NCBI RefSeq assembly: GCF_002276045.1
Contig: NZ_NQMR01000021.1
Span: 1-64,000 of the forward strand
Reading direction: 5' to 3'
DNA: 64,000 nucleotides
From: Pseudoalteromonas sp. NBT06-2
GTDB taxonomy: Bacteria; Pseudomonadota; Gammaproteobacteria; Enterobacterales; Alteromonadaceae
Shown piece by piece: positions 18,437-27,641 of this stretch. Position numbers and translations under genes: made by a program. The notes beneath the pieces were generated by a model. The model ran no database searches. It was not told the DNA's origin and saw only the letters and a program-made list of their open reading frames with translations. Positions within the stretch are counted from its first letter, which is position 1, and each line of letters starts with the position of its first letter.

Positions 18437-19225
18437 TTACAGTTGTTGGTTAATAAAGCTCATCATTTCATCAACAGCAGAAATCACTTTAGAATTCATT
18501 TCATAAATTCTTTGTGTTTCTATTAAGTTAACTAATTCTTCCGTTGTATTTACGTTTGAAGTCTCTAATGCGCCTTGCACTATATTACCTAAGCCCTGTA
18601 CACCAGGGTTACCTTGAACAGGTGCACCACTTACAGCAGTTTCAGTAAATAAATTTTGACCTGTAGGTTCGAGTCCTGCAGGATTTATAAAATCAGAAAT
18701 AGTTAACTGACCAATTACTACATTATCTGCTTGACCACGTATATGAACAGATACTTCACCATCTTGAGACACTGTTAAAGATTGTGCGTCATCAGGTACC
18801 GTCATTTCAGGTTGTACAGGGAAACCAGCACCAGAAGTCACTACTCGGCCGTCACCATCCGTAGTAAATTGCCCTGCTCGCGTATAAGCTTGACTACCAT
18901 CAGGCATAAGTACCTCAAAAAAACCTTGTCCTTGAATCATCCAATCCATCGAATTATCTGTTGTTAATAAATTTCCTTGAGAGAAATTTTTTTGTGTAGC
19001 AACAACTTTAGTGCCTGCTCCCAACATTAGACCCGAAGGTAATTCTGTATCTTGAGAAGAACGACCTCCAGGTTGATTAATATTTTGGTATAACAAATCT
19101 TCAAAAACAGCACGACTTTTTTTGTAGCCAACAGTACTGGCATTAGCTAAGTTATTTGAAATAACCGATATATCTGTTTGTTGAGCATCAAGCCCTGTTT
19201 TACTGATCCACAATGCTGGGTTCAT
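18437..19225 (-). CDS. flgG: Distal rod protein FlgG
   Basis: At 262 residues this is the usual FlgG length. It starts MNPALWISKTGLDAQQTDISVISNNLANASTVGYKKSRAVFEDLLYQ, has the FlgG-specific QPGGRSSQ insertion and ends GALETSNVNTTEELVNLIETQRIYEMNSKVISAVDEMM. It builds the distal rod that passes through the P and L rings. It lies 14 bp after flgF. Confidence 0.97.
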   Translation of the reverse strand: MNPALWISKTGLDAQQTDISVISNNLANASTVGYKKSRAVFEDLLYQNINQPGGRSSQDTELPSGLMLGAGTKVVATQKNFSQGNLLTTDNSMDWMIQGQGFFEVLMPDGSQAYTRAGQFTTDGDGRVVTSGAGFPVQPEMTVPDDAQSLTVSQDGEVSVHIRGQADNVVIGQLTISDFINPAGLEPTGQNLFTETAVSGAPVQGNPGVQGLGNIVQGALETSNVNTTEELVNLIETQRIYEMNSKVISAVDEMMSFINQQL

Positions 19226-19239
19226 TTTATATCTCCTAC

Positions 19240-20007
19240 CTAAACTATTCTAAGTAAAGAAGCTTGACTTTCATCCATCTTCTCTGCTGTTTTCATCATT
19301 TTGACCTGTAACTCAAACTGACGTTGATGTGAGATCATACCCACCATTTCTGCTACCGGATTTACATTAGACATTTCTAAAGCACCGCTCAGTACACTTA
19401 CACCAGGATCTAATTCACAAAAACCACATAGTTCACCTGCGATTGCCTCACCTTTTGGCCTGAATAAACCATCTAAACCTTTTTCTAATTGATTATTATT
19501 TTCTGGTTTAATGATTTTTAATTGATCAACTTCTTCCATAAAATTAGCAGGGGCACCTTGAGGCCTAACTTGTATTGTGCCATCGCTACTAATTTCTATT
19601 TTTTCTACCGGAACAGGTAAAATAATTGGGCCACCAGAGCCTATTACAGTACTGCCTCTTGCAGTTAATAACTCACCTGTGGCTGAAACATGTAAATTGC
19701 CTTCTCTCGTGTAGGCTTCCCTACCTTCTTTATCTTGGATACTTAGCCAACCACCACCTGTCACAGCAATATCTAAATTACGTCCCGTAGTAGCGATAGG
19801 TCCTAAACTCATATTCGAGCCAGGCCTTTCTTCCATAGCAAATACTCTTGAAGGCATGCCTTCACCAAAGGCTTGCATTGAACGTGCTTGCTCAAAATCA
19901 GATTTAAAACCGGTTGTTTTTGCGTTAGCCAAATTATTGGCACTTACAGCTGTTCCTATGAGATTTTGCTTTGCGCCGCTCATCGAAATGTATAACAACT
20001 TATCCAT
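19240..20007 (-). CDS. flgF: Proximal rod protein FlgF
   Basis: This 255-residue protein starts MDKLLYISMSGAKQNLIGTAVSANNLANAKTTGFKSDFEQARS and ends with GALEMSNVNPVAEMVGMISHQRQFELQVKMMKTAEKMDESQASLLRI, which identifies FlgF rather than FlgG. A sigma-54 site 37 bp upstream starts a flgFGHI unit. Confidence 0.96.
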   Translation of the reverse strand: MDKLLYISMSGAKQNLIGTAVSANNLANAKTTGFKSDFEQARSMQAFGEGMPSRVFAMEERPGSNMSLGPIATTGRNLDIAVTGGGWLSIQDKEGREAYTREGNLHVSATGELLTARGSTVIGSGGPIILPVPVEKIEISSDGTIQVRPQGAPANFMEEVDQLKIIKPENNNQLEKGLDGLFRPKGEAIAGELCGFCELDPGVSVLSGALEMSNVNPVAEMVGMISHQRQFELQVKMMKTAEKMDESQASLLRIV

Positions 20008-20043
20008 TGTAAAACGCCAAAAAAATGATACTTACTTCTATGT

Positions 20044-20059
20044 AGCAATTTTAACGCCA
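20044..20059 (-). promoter_or_regulatory. Sigma-54 promoter for flgFGHI
   Basis: The - strand reads TGGCGTTAAAATTGCT, with GG-N10-GC spacing exact and TTGC intact. The predicted start is about 25 bp upstream of the flgF ATG, in the 256-bp flgE-flgF gap, which otherwise shows no gene. Confidence 0.75.
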
Positions 20060-20263
20060 ATAAATAAAATACTTTTAAAATTATTTAAATTGATCTAGTT
20101 GATAGGAATTAAGAGAGTAAATATTAATCGCATGAAAGTTAAGGTTTAATAAATTATTAGATATATATGTAATAAAACAGTTTTAAATCAATTACCAATC
20201 ATAGTTACTGATAATTAATTTAAAACATGTGTCATGCTTTAGCTTTATAGAGATGAAGCTTTA

Positions 20264-21709
20264 TTATCTGATTTGTAATATTGTTTGAGATATAGAGTTA
20301 TTCACTTCAAGCGCTCGAGAGTTAGCTTGAAAGTTTCTTTGTGCTGTGATCAAATCTACTAACTCACCGGTCAAGTTTACATTCGATTGTTCAAGTGTAC
20401 CCGAACGAATTGAGCCAAAAGTACCCGAATCTGGTTCACCAGCAAGCGGAGATCCAGATGTTTGACTTGATGTCCAGCTCGTATTCCCTATCTGGGTTAA
20501 ACCTTGATCATTAGGGAAACGTACTAACGCAACTTTACTAATCGCTTGTGAATCACCATTTGAATATTTTGCTTCAATTAAACCATCGGTACCAATTGAA
20601 ATTCCTGTTAAACGACCAACCGTTTGACCATCCTGACTTAATGCCGAAACTTCAAATGGAGTTGAAAATTGCGTTAGGTTAGTCATCACAAAGTTAAATG
20701 TTTGATCTGGGTTAGCACCATTTGTTATTGCACCTGCACCATCATGTGGTATAGCTGGTGGTGTCGTGATACTACCCACTGCACCTAATGGTTCTGTTCT
20801 TGGGGTTGGAAAAGTTCCAGGAATGGTAGCACCCGAAGTATCAAATTGTAATAACATCCCCCTTTGGCCAGTTGTAGCCTGATACTGTAAAGCACCTGGA
20901 TTTGCAACACTAGGATCTTGACGTAAATCAACAGGAGTTGCATTACCAGCATCGTCAGTCAAAGTACTAAACATCACCCAAGTATTATTATTTGTATCTG
21001 CTGAGGCAGGCATCACACCGGCTGTTCCTGGAGCTGCACCCGCACCAGCACCTAGTGCTGCCGGGTTTGTTGTTTTAACATAATAAACAGAAGAAATGCG
21101 ACTATTACCTAAAGAATCATAAACTACCGTTGATGTTGATGAGGTAAAGGTATTTGTATCAGAAGGATCAAATAATGCGGGATCAAGATTTGTTGCATTA
21201 GAATCTAAATTAAAACTTAAGTCTACTTGTGTAGTTGCAGCAGGAGCGCCTGCACTATCTGGTATTTGAATCGGTGCTGTTGTACTTAAACTGACTGATT
21301 TTACAGAACCATCATCATTTACAGGTAAACCTTGTAAAAAATCACCGTTTGAAGTCACAATGCGATTTTCAGAATCAAGTTTAAATGCACCTGCACGTGT
21401 ATAAGTAAAATCTCGACTCAATGGACCATCTGTTGTCACAAAAAAACCATTGCCACTAACAGCCATATCTAGCGAGTTAGATGTAAACAATAAACTACCT
21501 TGGTGAAATTGTTGAGCAACATCTTGCGTTAAAACACCGCCACCATTTTGGGTTTTAGCATTAGAAAATAAAGAGGTAGAAAATACATCTGCAAATTCAG
21601 CTCTTGATTCTTTAAAACCATAAGTATTTACGTTTGCAATATTATTTGCTGTGGTGTCTAAGTCTTTTTGTGCTGCGGTTAAGCCGCTTAATGCTATATT
21701 AAATGACAT
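20264..21709 (-). CDS. flgE: Flagellar hook protein FlgE
   Basis: This 481-residue protein starts MSFNIALSGLTAAQKDLDTTANNIANVNTYGFKESRAEFADVFS and ends GTLEQSNVNLTGELVDLITAQRNFQANSRALEVNNSISQTILQI. The central hook domains are longer than in Salmonella (403 aa), with a proline, alanine and glycine-rich stretch. It is exported and polymerises on the rod under the FlgD cap. It lies 17 bp after flgD. Confidence 0.96.
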   Translation of the reverse strand: MSFNIALSGLTAAQKDLDTTANNIANVNTYGFKESRAEFADVFSTSLFSNAKTQNGGGVLTQDVAQQFHQGSLLFTSNSLDMAVSGNGFFVTTDGPLSRDFTYTRAGAFKLDSENRIVTSNGDFLQGLPVNDDGSVKSVSLSTTAPIQIPDSAGAPAATTQVDLSFNLDSNATNLDPALFDPSDTNTFTSSTSTVVYDSLGNSRISSVYYVKTTNPAALGAGAGAAPGTAGVMPASADTNNNTWVMFSTLTDDAGNATPVDLRQDPSVANPGALQYQATTGQRGMLLQFDTSGATIPGTFPTPRTEPLGAVGSITTPPAIPHDGAGAITNGANPDQTFNFVMTNLTQFSTPFEVSALSQDGQTVGRLTGISIGTDGLIEAKYSNGDSQAISKVALVRFPNDQGLTQIGNTSWTSSQTSGSPLAGEPDSGTFGSIRSGTLEQSNVNLTGELVDLITAQRNFQANSRALEVNNSISQTILQIR

Positions 21710-21726
21710 ATATAATTCCTACTTTA

Positions 21727-22446
21727 TTAACTAACTTCAATCACATCTTCAAATTTTATGCTACCTAAATCTTTGAAGTTGAGTGTTAATCCAGTTCCAT
21801 TTTGTCCCATACTCACACTATCTACACGAGTACGCACTTGAACTGGTAATTCGATATGCTGTGCTTTTAAAACTCCATTTTTATCTGGAACATTTTGTAC
21901 CAAGCCAACAGCCCTTATTTTATATTTACCATCTGGTACTGGATTACCATTAGAATCTTTACCATCCCATTTAAACTCTAAATTACCGCCATTAGATGCT
22001 GCCATTGGCACTTCACCTACAACAGCACCATTTTCATCTTCAATACGAATTTTAATATCAGAAGCAGGATACTCAAGCGGGATCCGCCCCGAAATTTCTT
22101 CACCAACTGTATTTGTAATATAGTGAGTATCGACCAAAACATCTCGGCCAACTAAACTAGAAGCTTGTAAAGCTTGATTTGATGTCATCGATGCTGCAAA
22201 TTCATCGAATTTTGTTGACATGTTAGTAATACCTTCAGCCATAGACATATTAGTCATTTGCTGCATCATAGCTTCATTATCAGTTGGATTAGAAGGGTCT
22301 TGCATTGACAATTGCTTAGTCATTAACGTGAAAAAATCTGCTTGAGTCAATTCACCTTGGGGTACTTTATCCGGTTCTTTTTCATCTTTTTTTCGTAAGC
22401 TATCAACATAACTACTGCTTTGGCTACCATTAATTGGATCTATCAT
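21727..22446 (-). CDS. flgD: Hook assembly cap protein FlgD
   Basis: This 239-residue protein has the FlgD N-terminus (LTQADFFTLMTKQLSMQDPSNPTDNEAMMQQMTNMSMAEGI) and the FLN/Tudor-like C-terminal part (GGNLEFKWDGKDSNGNPVPDGKYKI). It is a scaffold for hook polymerisation and is discarded later. It lies 12 bp after flgC. Confidence 0.95.
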   Translation of the reverse strand: MIDPINGSQSSSYVDSLRKKDEKEPDKVPQGELTQADFFTLMTKQLSMQDPSNPTDNEAMMQQMTNMSMAEGITNMSTKFDEFAASMTSNQALQASSLVGRDVLVDTHYITNTVGEEISGRIPLEYPASDIKIRIEDENGAVVGEVPMAASNGGNLEFKWDGKDSNGNPVPDGKYKIRAVGLVQNVPDKNGVLKAQHIELPVQVRTRVDSVSMGQNGTGLTLNFKDLGSIKFEDVIEVS

Positions 22447-22458
22447 TTTATTCTCCTA

Positions 22459-22881
22459 TTAACGCTGGCCAAGTAAAATTGTTTTACTTAACATGGTTTT
22501 TGCCGCATCTGCTATTTGCACATTTGTTTGGTATGCGCGGGATGCTGAAATCATATTTGCCATTTCTTCTACCGTATTTACATTAGGACGATATATATAA
22601 CCTTCTTTATCAGCCATCGGATGTCCTGGGTTGTATTCCACATTTAAAGGTTTATCACTTTCAACTATACCTAAAACTTTAACCCCAACAGATTCTCCAC
22701 CTTGGGCTGCGGCAGCTTTTGTCAATTCAGCGGCAAATACGGGGTGTCTAGCTCTATATGTTTCATCAAGACTTGAACTCACTGTATTGGCATTTGAAAG
22801 ATTACTTGCTGTTGTATTAAGGCGCACCGATTGTGCGCTCATACCCGTACCAGCTATATCAAATACATTAAATAAACTCAT
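22459..22881 (-). CDS. flgC: Proximal rod protein FlgC
   Basis: This 140-residue protein is of normal length, with FDIAGTGMSAQSVRLNTTASNLSNANTVSSS, GVKVLGIVES and YIYRPNVNTVEEMANMISASRAYQTNVQIADAAKTMLSKT. It forms part of the proximal rod with FlgB and FlgF. It lies 17 bp after flgB. Confidence 0.97.
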   Translation of the reverse strand: MSLFNVFDIAGTGMSAQSVRLNTTASNLSNANTVSSSLDETYRARHPVFAAELTKAAAAQGGESVGVKVLGIVESDKPLNVEYNPGHPMADKEGYIYRPNVNTVEEMANMISASRAYQTNVQIADAAKTMLSKTILLGQR

Positions 22882-22898
22882 AAATTACCTCTTATGCC

Positions 22899-23297
22899 CT
22901 ATTGCCCGCTCAATGCTTTCTTAAGCCCTTGGATCTTACCTGTTAGAAATCTTAAACTTGCCTGATACTCTATAGAGTTTTGTACATACAAGTTTCGTTC
23001 CACTTGTACATCAACCGAATTGCCATCGCCAGTATCTGGCTGTAAAGGATTACGAAATTGTGCATTCGCTTGGATAGAGTTAGCATTAACATTGAAATGT
23101 TTTTCATGAGTTCTAGTCATAGAGCTAGATTGATGAGATTTCGCCTGATTTAATACAGCAGCAAAATCTATATCTTTAGCTTTGTAACCTGGTGTATCTG
23201 CATTGGCTATATTGGTTGCTATAATTTCTGCACGTTGTGTTCTTGCTGTCATAGCGCTTGGATGTATACCAAAAGCTTTTTCAAAACTGATCGCCAT
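22899..23297 (-). CDS. flgB: Proximal rod protein FlgB
   Basis: This 132-residue protein has the rod signature RTQRAEIIATNIANADTPGYKAKDIDFAAVL and a C-terminal NGNSVDVQVERNLYVQNSIEYQASLRFLTGKIQGLK helix (variant). It is the first gene of a flgBCDE unit, led by a strong sigma-54 site 34 bp upstream. The 182-bp gap to cheR holds that promoter and the cheR terminator. Confidence 0.97.
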   Translation of the reverse strand: MAISFEKAFGIHPSAMTARTQRAEIIATNIANADTPGYKAKDIDFAAVLNQAKSHQSSSMTRTHEKHFNVNANSIQANAQFRNPLQPDTGDGNSVDVQVERNLYVQNSIEYQASLRFLTGKIQGLKKALSGQ

Positions 23298-23330
23298 AAC
23301 CCCTCCAAAATTTTGACTTTAGAGAGTTCA

Positions 23331-23346
23331 TGCAAAGGTTACGCCA
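23331..23346 (-). promoter_or_regulatory. Sigma-54 promoter for flgBCDE
   Basis: The - strand reads TGGCGTAACCTTTGCA, with exact GG-N10-GC spacing and a perfect TTGCA. The predicted start is about 20 bp upstream of the flgB ATG. Confidence 0.8.
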
Positions 23347-23436
23347 TATCGTATTGGTTTAATAAACAAGGTATCAAAAGGAAATTGTTATTTTTATAAC
23401 TTTATGTAAATTATAGATTTAATTATTTTATAACAA

Positions 23437-23471
23437 AAACTTAAAATGAGTAACATGCTCATTTTAAGTTT
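23437..23471 (-). terminator. cheR terminator
   Basis: This is a perfect 14-bp stem, AAACTTAAAATGAG with CTCATTTTAAGTTT, around a 7-base loop just after the cheR stop codon. It separates cheVR from flgB. Confidence 0.8.
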
Positions 23472-23479
23472 ATTTAAAA

Positions 23480-24310
23480 TTATTTTTTTTGATAAATAAT
23501 GCCTGGGTTACAGCGGATCATATCAAAATCATCATTCAATCCAGTCATTGATTCTGAAGCCCCTAAAAATAAATATCCCTTTGGATTTAAAGCTTGAGCA
23601 AATTGACTTATAATTTTAGATTTAATTTCAGGAGAAAAATAAATAAGTACATTTCGGCAAAAAATAATATCGAACTTACCCATTAAAGCATAAGAATCGA
23701 GTAAATTTAAATGCCTAAATGTTGCCATTTTTCTTACTGGTTCAACAACCTTTGCCATGCCATGACCACTATCCATAAAAAACTTTTTACGTCTTTCAGG
23801 AGAAAGGCCTCGGGCTAGTGCCAAAGAGTCATATTCTGCATTTTTACATAGATCCAGCATGGTATTTGAAATATCTGTACCAACTATTTGAGCACCAGAA
23901 GTGAATGAGCCTAAATTTTGTGTTTGAAATTCAGCCGTTGTCATGGCAATTGAGTATGGTTCTTGCCCAGACGAGCTAGCAGCAGACCAAATTTTAACTG
24001 GACGACGTAAAGTTTTAAATTCTGGAAATATTTTACTTTTCAAAAGCTCAAAAGGATATTGATCCCTAAACCATAAAGTTTCATTTGTTGTCATGGCATC
24101 AACAACAGCGGCACGTAATTGCCGCTCTCTTGGACTCAAAGTTTTACTTACCAATTCAGATAATGATTCAACTTCAAACCGCCCCATTAAAGGCGCTAAA
24201 CGGCTTTTTACTAGATACAACTTGTTATCACCAAGAACAATTCCGCACTGTTGTTCTAAAAAAGTACGAAATTTATTATATTCATGTTGTTCTAAGTTTT
24301 TATTAGCCAA
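23480..24310 (-). CDS. cheR: Chemotaxis protein methyltransferase CheR
   Basis: This 276-residue protein has the CheR N-terminal helical domain and a SAM-binding domain: RRPVKIWSAASSSGQEPYSIAM (motif I region), IVGTDISNTML and FDIIFCRNVLIYF, all typical of CheR. It methylates glutamates of chemoreceptors for adaptation. The start reads TTG at 24310 (giving MANKNLEQHEYNKF); no ATG fits the conserved N-terminus. It follows cheV by 35 bp, a pairing usual for Vibrio and Alteromonadales polar flagella. Confidence 0.95.
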   Translation of the reverse strand: MANKNLEQHEYNKFRTFLEQQCGIVLGDNKLYLVKSRLAPLMGRFEVESLSELVSKTLSPRERQLRAAVVDAMTTNETLWFRDQYPFELLKSKIFPEFKTLRRPVKIWSAASSSGQEPYSIAMTTAEFQTQNLGSFTSGAQIVGTDISNTMLDLCKNAEYDSLALARGLSPERRKKFFMDSGHGMAKVVEPVRKMATFRHLNLLDSYALMGKFDIIFCRNVLIYFSPEIKSKIISQFAQALNPKGYLFLGASESMTGLNDDFDMIRCNPGIIYQKK

Positions 24311-24345
24311 ATTTGATATACCTATATATTAAGTTAAAATGAATC

Positions 24346-25278
24346 TTAATCACAGTGAACCCATTTCTTAACGGCGGCAGCCAGTTCATCTGGATTGAAT
24401 TTAGCAATAAAGTCATCCGCACCTACTTTTTCAATCATCGCCTGATTAAAAACTCCGCTTAATGAAGTGTGTAATATAACATGTAAAGGTGCTAATCTCG
24501 GATCAGCTTTTATTTCAGCTGTTAATGTATAACCGTCCATTTCAGGCATCTCTACATCAGAAATTAATAGGCCAATCCTTTCGGTTATATCTTTTTCACA
24601 CTCTTTTTCTGCTATTTCCCTTAGCCTAATGAGCGCTTCTTTACCATTTTTAGCAAGCTCTGTTTGAATACCTAATGGTTCAAGTGCTCTTTTTATTTGA
24701 TTGCGAGCAACAGCGGAGTCATCCGCTATAAAAATAATACGTTCACCTAAATCTTTTTGCATTTCACCATCATCAACAATTTCAGCACTTACTTCAGTAT
24801 CAACAGGACAAATATCACTTAATATTTTTTCAACATCAAGGATTTCAACTAGCTCCTTTTCGATTTCAGTTACAGCTGTAAGATATGAGTTTCGACCAGA
24901 ACCAGAGGGTGGAGGTAAAATGGCCTCCCAATTCATATTAACGATGCGCTCAACTGACCCCACTAAAAAACCTTGAACAGATCTATTATATTCCGCGATA
25001 ATAATAAAGCTATTTTCAATATCATCAATTGGGTTTCCGCCAATCGCCATAGATAAATCGATAACAGAGATTGTTTGGCCACGTATATGCGCAACTCCTC
25101 TGATATAAGCATTAGATTTAGGTAACGAAGTTAATCGGGGACATTGTAAAACCTCCCTCACTTTAAATACGTTAATACCAAAGCGCTGACGGCCTCTAAG
25201 TTTAAATAACAAAAGTTCCAGTCTGTTTTGACCTACTAACTGTGTTCTTTGGTTGACCGAGTCTAAAATGCCCGCCAT
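24346..25278 (-). CDS. cheV: Chemotaxis coupling protein CheV
   Basis: This 310-residue protein joins an N-terminal CheW-like domain (about residues 15-165; LLLFKLRGRQRFGINVFKVREVL, HIRGQTISVIDLSMAIGG) to a C-terminal receiver domain (about 180-308; IIFIADDSAVARNQI, LLISDVEMPEMDGYTLT, with the phospho-acceptor Asp in ISDVEMP and Lys in FIAKFNPD). It couples receptors to CheA and tunes the array. It is divergent from flgA; no clear sigma-54 or sigma-28 site was found in front of it. Confidence 0.95.
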   Translation of the reverse strand: MAGILDSVNQRTQLVGQNRLELLLFKLRGRQRFGINVFKVREVLQCPRLTSLPKSNAYIRGVAHIRGQTISVIDLSMAIGGNPIDDIENSFIIIAEYNRSVQGFLVGSVERIVNMNWEAILPPPSGSGRNSYLTAVTEIEKELVEILDVEKILSDICPVDTEVSAEIVDDGEMQKDLGERIIFIADDSAVARNQIKRALEPLGIQTELAKNGKEALIRLREIAEKECEKDITERIGLLISDVEMPEMDGYTLTAEIKADPRLAPLHVILHTSLSGVFNQAMIEKVGADDFIAKFNPDELAAAVKKWVHCD

Positions 25279-25308
25279 TTCAATCTCCTGAATGAAAAGC
25301 TAAATATT

Positions 25309-25324
25309 AGGAATGAATATTGCT
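25309..25324 (+). promoter_or_regulatory. Possible sigma-54 promoter for flgA
   Basis: The sequence reads AGGAATGAATATTGCT. GG-N10-GC spacing and TTGC are right, but the first base and the C after GG differ from consensus. It would give a leader of about 90 bases before flgA. Confidence 0.35.
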
Positions 25325-25424
25325 TTCATAATAAAGTATAAGTAAATTTATATACAGCAAGCGTCTGATTATTGACGCAAAATATTTATACCCTGTTTTC
25401 AACATAAAGCATAGTAGAAACATA

Positions 25425-26135
25425 ATGAGTTTGTTTAATAAAAATCATCATAAGTTAATTTTTTTTATATTTTTGGTCTTATTTTCAAATAATACCTCAG
25501 CAGTGGGCTATTCAAAAAGCCAATTACAACAACTTGCTATAAATTATCTAGCTCAAAATTTAAAAGAATTAACTAATGGAACAAGAGAGCTATCAGCGCT
25601 GCCCATTGATCCTAGAATATCAGATAAAAATTGTGAAACTGAATTATTAATTAATTCAGTAAACGTACAAAGAAGTAATCGGCAGAGTACAATACAAATT
25701 AAGTGCTTAGATGAAAAAAAATGGAATTTATATGTTCAAGTCAAAATAATGGAACTTGCACCTATTGTCGTGGTCAATCAAAACTTAAGTAAAGGTGAAA
25801 TAATTACAAATGAACACCTAATTACAAAACAAACTCAGAAACATTTAATTAGAACACAATACTTAAATAAAGCGCAAATGTATACTCTGTTAGGAAGCAG
25901 GAGTAAACGAAATATCAGAAGCGGTTCAGCCATCACCTATAAACAGGTTTGCATGGTTTGCAAAGGAGATAGAGTCACTATTTTTGCCAGTTATCGCGGG
26001 TTAAGTATAAAAACAGCAGGAATTGCATTACAAGATGGTATTATTGGGCAAAACATTTCAGTTAAAAACTCGAAGTCTGGCAAGAAGTTACATGCTAGAG
26101 TGATAGGTGTTGATCAAGTTAAAGTAAGTATTTAA
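25425..26135 (+). CDS. flgA: P-ring assembly chaperone FlgA
   Basis: This 236-residue protein has an N-terminal signal peptide (hydrophobic IFFIFLVLFS, cleavage after NNTSA) and the SAF/FlgA C-terminal domain: VVVNQNLSKGEIITNEHL, then GSRSKRNIRSGSAITYKQV, then GDRVTIFASYRGLSIKTAGIALQDGIIGQNISVKNSKSGKKLHARVIG. It is a periplasmic chaperone for FlgI assembly. It starts the divergent flgA-flgM-flgN set. Confidence 0.93.
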   Translation: MSLFNKNHHKLIFFIFLVLFSNNTSAVGYSKSQLQQLAINYLAQNLKELTNGTRELSALPIDPRISDKNCETELLINSVNVQRSNRQSTIQIKCLDEKKWNLYVQVKIMELAPIVVVNQNLSKGEIITNEHLITKQTQKHLIRTQYLNKAQMYTLLGSRSKRNIRSGSAITYKQVCMVCKGDRVTIFASYRGLSIKTAGIALQDGIIGQNISVKNSKSGKKLHARVIGVDQVKVSI

Positions 26136-26144
26136 GATATATGT

Positions 26145-26171
26145 TAAACTATTTCTATAATTGGCCGATAC
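26145..26171 (+). promoter_or_regulatory. Sigma-28 promoter for flgMN
   Basis: TAAA (26145-26148), exactly 15 bases, then GCCGATAC (26164-26171) is a near-perfect FliA site, 33 bp before the flgM ATG. It fits the known class III control of the anti-sigma factor gene. Confidence 0.85.
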
Positions 26172-26204
26172 TAAAAGTAATGAAATTTTAATGCGAGATA
26201 CCTA

Positions 26205-26543
26205 ATGGTTAATCAAGTAAATAAAGGCAACCAACAAAACGTTACCTATACTAATTCAAAACAACAACAGCTTAGTGTCAATAAAGATAATGCAGCTACA
26301 GCGGTACAAAATCAACCAACTGCTTCAACCAAGGCTGCGAAAGATTCTGTAAATTTAACACCTCAAGCTCAGCAACTAAGAGGTTTACATGAAAAAGCCG
26401 AGCAATCTTCAGGTTTTGATAGTAAAAAAGTTAGCGAATTGAAAAAAGTGATTAGCGAAGGCAATTACCAAGTAAATGCCGAAAAACTAGCTGAAAAAAT
26501 AGCTGGTTTCGAATTTGATTTATATGGTAAATACAATGATTGA
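26205..26543 (+). CDS. flgM: Anti-sigma-28 factor FlgM
   Basis: This 112-residue protein has a disordered, Gln/Asn-rich N-terminal half and the FlgM C-terminal segment: DSVNLTPQAQQLRGL, then FDSKKVSELKKVISEGNYQVNAEKLAEKIAGFE. It binds FliA in the cytoplasm and is exported when the hook is complete. The stop codon overlaps the start of flgN. Confidence 0.93.
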   Translation: MVNQVNKGNQQNVTYTNSKQQQLSVNKDNAATAVQNQPTASTKAAKDSVNLTPQAQQLRGLHEKAEQSSGFDSKKVSELKKVISEGNYQVNAEKLAEKIAGFEFDLYGKYND

Positions 26544-26973
26544 ACAAAATGCAATACAGAATATTCAACAATCTTTAATTGAGCAAAAGCAAAACCTAGA
26601 TGCTTTATGGGTAACTTTGCAAAATGAATTAGAAGCGATAAATACTCGAAATAGCAATGCTTTAGAAAATTCAGCTAAAGAGAAAGTGACTATTTTAAAT
26701 AAAATATCTATATTAGATCAAAAATTAATAAACTCACCGCTTGCGCAAATAAAAAATAGCATCCCTTCAATAAAAGAAGATATCTCAGCGATAAACGAGC
26801 TATTAAGTAACTGTAAACAACAAAATGATTTAAATGCCCATGCAGCACACCAAACACAAATAGCAGTCAAAAAAGTAACCGATATTTTACTTGGTTCAAT
26901 CAAGTCTCTTACATACGATAATAAAGGTAAGTCTCAAGCAGGGACATTATTAAGCAAAGGTATTAAAGCCTAA
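26536..26973 (+). CDS. flgN: Flagellar export chaperone FlgN
   Basis: The preferred start is the ATG at 26536 (MIEQNAIQNIQQSLIEQKQNLDALW), 145 residues. It overlaps the flgM stop by 8 bases and matches the usual FlgN beginning better than the in-frame ATG at 26515. The protein is helical throughout with a late NDLNAHAAHQTQIAVKK stretch. FlgN is the chaperone for FlgK and FlgL. The family call rests on size, helical content and position after flgM. Confidence 0.85.
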   Translation: MIEQNAIQNIQQSLIEQKQNLDALWVTLQNELEAINTRNSNALENSAKEKVTILNKISILDQKLINSPLAQIKNSIPSIKEDISAINELLSNCKQQNDLNAHAAHQTQIAVKKVTDILLGSIKSLTYDNKGKSQAGTLLSKGIKA

Positions 26974-26991
26974 TAGTCTATCCCATTTTAA

Positions 26992-27447
26992 TTAATAATA
27001 TGTGATCTTCTTTACTGTTCTTGGTTTAACTTGACCAATATATAGATCGTGTACTAGCTTCATATCTAACTCTAACTCAGTAACATAACTATCACCTACA
27101 ACATAACTCTTAATGACCTTAGCACCTCTTACAGCACCTTGTACTTTAGAGTTTAAAGTATCATTTTTGGTGATCATGCCTCGCATAGATGAACTAGCTG
27201 TAATTTGTTGGCCATAAACTTGTTCAGCTAACTCTCTATAAGCTTCTAATTTTGATGCTTTAATAGCAAGAATTTCTTTTTGCTGTTGGTTTTTTCCTGG
27301 TTGTAAACTAATAGGTGCATAACCAACCGCTTTTAAAATAGGAAAAAAATCTGGTTGCTTATAATCATATTCGATATGCTTATCAAACATACTCGAACAA
27401 CCACCTAACAGTGATACGATACAAGTACCTATTATTAGTTTATTCAT
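26992..27447 (-). CDS. flgP: Outer-membrane lipoprotein FlgP (LPP20 family)
   Basis: This 151-residue protein has the lipoprotein signal IVSLLGGCSSMF (cysteine about residue 17), an LPP20-type body with GYAPISLQPG, KASKLEAYRELAEQVYGQQI, and AVRGAKVIKSYVVGDSYVTELELDM. In Vibrio, FlgP is needed for stability of the outer-membrane-associated flagellar disk. It is usually paired with flgO, but here it stands alone, tail to tail with flgN (18 bp), with the flgO-like genes 3 kb away. Confidence 0.88.
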   Translation of the reverse strand: MNKLIIGTCIVSLLGGCSSMFDKHIEYDYKQPDFFPILKAVGYAPISLQPGKNQQQKEILAIKASKLEAYRELAEQVYGQQITASSSMRGMITKNDTLNSKVQGAVRGAKVIKSYVVGDSYVTELELDMKLVHDLYIGQVKPRTVKKITYY

Positions 27448-27492
27448 AAACTCTTTTTACATCCAATGCAAATTATTTTGATACCTGATACA

Positions 27493-27508
27493 TGCATGTT
27501 ATATGCCC
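27493..27508 (-). promoter_or_regulatory. Candidate sigma-54 promoter for flgP
   Basis: The - strand reads GGGCATATAACATGCA with GG-N10-GC spacing, but with several non-consensus bases, including AT for TT before GC. It is about 45 bp upstream of flgP. Confidence 0.45.
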
Positions 27509-27561
27509 ATTTTATATAAATAATCTCAACTAGACTTAATAAATGACTATCTAGAAGCGGT

Positions 27562-27577
27562 TGGTATAAGATTTGCT
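27562..27577 (+). promoter_or_regulatory. Sigma-54 promoter for flgT
   Basis: TGGTATAAGATTTGCT has exact GG-N10-GC spacing and TTGC, with one mismatch at the C after GG. The predicted start is about 53 bp before flgT. Confidence 0.65.
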
Positions 27578-27641
27578 TTACTTACCATCTTAATGACTAA
27601 ATTTTAATGCTTTTACGCTTTTACAATTAAAAGAGCTATTT